A stretch of DNA of 42,660 nt, taken from NCBI GenBank assembly GCA_045532055.1, contig JAZSFF010000045.1:1-42660 (forward strand). The letters run 5' to 3'. Within the stretch, counting starts at the first letter, position 1, and every line of letters starts with the position of its first letter. Positions 41,862 through 42,660 of this stretch are shown one piece after another. The DNA comes from SIG440 sp045532055 (GTDB lineage Bacteria > Bacillota > Clostridia > Monoglobales > Monoglobaceae). Position numbers and translations under genes: made by a program. The notes beneath the pieces are model-generated. The model saw nothing but the letters and a program-made list of their open reading frames with translations, ran no database searches and was not told the origin of the DNA.

Positions 41862-42660
41862 ACTGCTTGCACCTGCGGGCAGCCTTAGTAAATTGAAGAT
41901 TGCCATAACCTATGGTGCTGATGCTGTTTATGTGGGAGGGGAAGAGTTTTCTCTTCGTGTAGCAGCGGAGAACTTTTCGCCGGAAGAACTGGCGGAGGGT
42001 GTGGAGTTTGCCCACAGTCGAGGCAAAAAGGTTTATTTAACAGCAAATATTATACCGCATAATTCAGACATTGAGGAGTATGAGGAGTTTTTGAAGAAGT
42101 ATTCCACAGCAGGTTTTGATGCGGTTATTCTTTCGGATTTGGGAATGTTTCAACTGACACGGGAAATTGCACCGAACCTTGAAATACACATAAGTACTCA
42201 AGCTAACAATGTAAATTTCAAGAGTGCCGAAAGCTGGTACAAAATGGGTGCCAGGAGGGTTATTCTCGCAAGGGAGATGTCCCTTGATGAAATTGGTGAA
42301 ATTAGACAGAAAACACCTGAGGGATTGGAACTTGAGGCATTTGTCCATGGTGCAATGTGCATATCTTATTCCGGCAGATGTCTGCTCAGCAACTATATGA
42401 CGGGCAGAGACAGCAATTTGGGTGCATGTGCACATCCTTGCAGGTGGAAATACTTCCTTATGGAGGAGACCAGACCCGGCGAATATATGCCGGTGGTTGA
42501 AAACGAGAGGGGAACTTTCATATACAATTCAAAGGATTTGTGTATGATTGAACATGTTGACAAACTTGTGGAGGTTGGTCTTGACAGTTTAAAAATAGAG
42601 GGCAGGGTGAAGACAGAGTATTATCTGGCGACGGTTGTTAAGGCATACCGTGATGCTATT
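41845..42660 (+). CDS. U32 peptidase family protein (TrhP/RlhA-like RNA hydroxylation type), 3' end outside the window
   Basis: 272 codons visible, running off the right edge without a stop. The U32 domain begins at KKPELLAPAGSLSKLKIAITYGADAVYVGGEEFSLR and includes HISTQANNVN, ARRVILAREMSLDEI, and FVHGAMCISYSGRCLLSNY with further cysteines at GACAHPCRW, the four-Cys pattern of the Fe-S containing subgroup. Members once called collagenase-like proteases now include TrhP and RlhA, needed for prephenate-dependent hydroxylation of tRNA U34 or 23S rRNA. It starts inside the preceding amidase gene (ATG 41845 or 41848) with AGAGGAAG upstream. The exact subgroup is unsettled. Confidence 0.9.
   Translation, partial: MMKKPELLAPAGSLSKLKIAITYGADAVYVGGEEFSLRVAAENFSPEELAEGVEFAHSRGKKVYLTANIIPHNSDIEEYEEFLKKYSTAGFDAVILSDLGMFQLTREIAPNLEIHISTQANNVNFKSAESWYKMGARRVILAREMSLDEIGEIRQKTPEGLELEAFVHGAMCISYSGRCLLSNYMTGRDSNLGACAHPCRWKYFLMEETRPGEYMPVVENERGTFIYNSKDLCMIEHVDKLVEVGLDSLKIEGRVKTEYYLATVVKAYRDAI

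Noticed and set aside
1..42660. CRISPR array, tRNA, rRNA, insertion sequence or prophage
   Set aside because: No regularly spaced repeats, cloverleaf with TTCRA loop, transposase or integrase motif was seen on either strand; coding is dense and chromosomal in order.

Overview
The window looks like a chromosomal segment of a spore-forming, anaerobic, low-to-mid GC member of the Clostridia (Firmicutes). Evidence for this: a minimal spoVAC-spoVAD-spoVAE operon; the Gram-positive order miaB-ymcA-mutS-mutL-miaA; a ylm-type division cluster (yggS-sepF-ylmH-divIVA) running into lspA-rluD; an oxygen-sensitive class III ribonucleotide reductase with its activase and no aerobic enzyme; an SLH-domain cell-wall amidase; strong AGGAGG-type ribosome binding sites; and frequent TTG/GTG starts. 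I cannot name the genus. No rRNA, tRNA, CRISPR, IS element, integrase or prophage gene is visible, so this is core chromosome rather than a mobile island.

Layout. 1-1.3 kb: 3' part of malQ ending in a strong terminator. 1.3-3.2 kb: spoVAC-AD-AE for spore-core dipicolinate uptake. 3.2-10.6 kb: miaB, a ymcA/ylbF-family gene, mutS, mutL and miaA, combining tRNA A37 modification with mismatch repair. 10.6-16.1 kb: an HlyD-like membrane adaptor, yggS, sepF, ylmH, divIVA, lspA and an RluD-type pseudouridine synthase, for division, polarity and envelope. 16.1-21.6 kb: radC, uvrB, uvrA. 21.6-24.2 kb (minus): a fusion of a Tet(M)/EF-G-like GTPase with a C-terminal NYN nuclease domain resembling Rae1/YacP. 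24.2-28.7 kb: nrdG, nrdD (with a fused C-terminal glutaredoxin domain) and trxB, behind a consensus promoter and an NrdR-box-like palindrome. 28.7-30.7 kb (minus): proA and a small alarmone synthetase. 30.8-38.1 kb (minus): a six-gene envelope operon, murJ - O-antigen-ligase family - GT4 - two DUF4330 proteins - ABC exporter. 38.2-42.7 kb (plus): apbE, a COG2426 small exporter and PAP2 phosphatase pair, an SLH-amidase, and the 5' part of a U32 protease-family (tRNA hydroxylation type) gene.

The most unusual item is the GTPase-NYN fusion (21637-24243). It joins a factor expected to enter the ribosomal A site to a nuclease domain whose stand-alone relative, Rae1, cuts mRNA in the A site. All four acidic nuclease residues and all GTPase motifs are present, but the domain IV loop typical of tetracycline resistance factors is replaced. 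This suggests a ribosome surveillance or rescue enzyme rather than a resistance gene. Second is the nrdG-nrdD::grx-trxB unit, a self-contained NADPH-to-reductase electron chain. Third is the murJ/Wzy/GT4/DUF4330/ABC operon, a candidate secondary cell-wall polymer pathway that could supply the anchor for SLH proteins such as the amidase at 40.5 kb.

All calls come from reading motifs and gene order. No database search was run, so family names rest on recognised motifs and operators and promoters are predictions.
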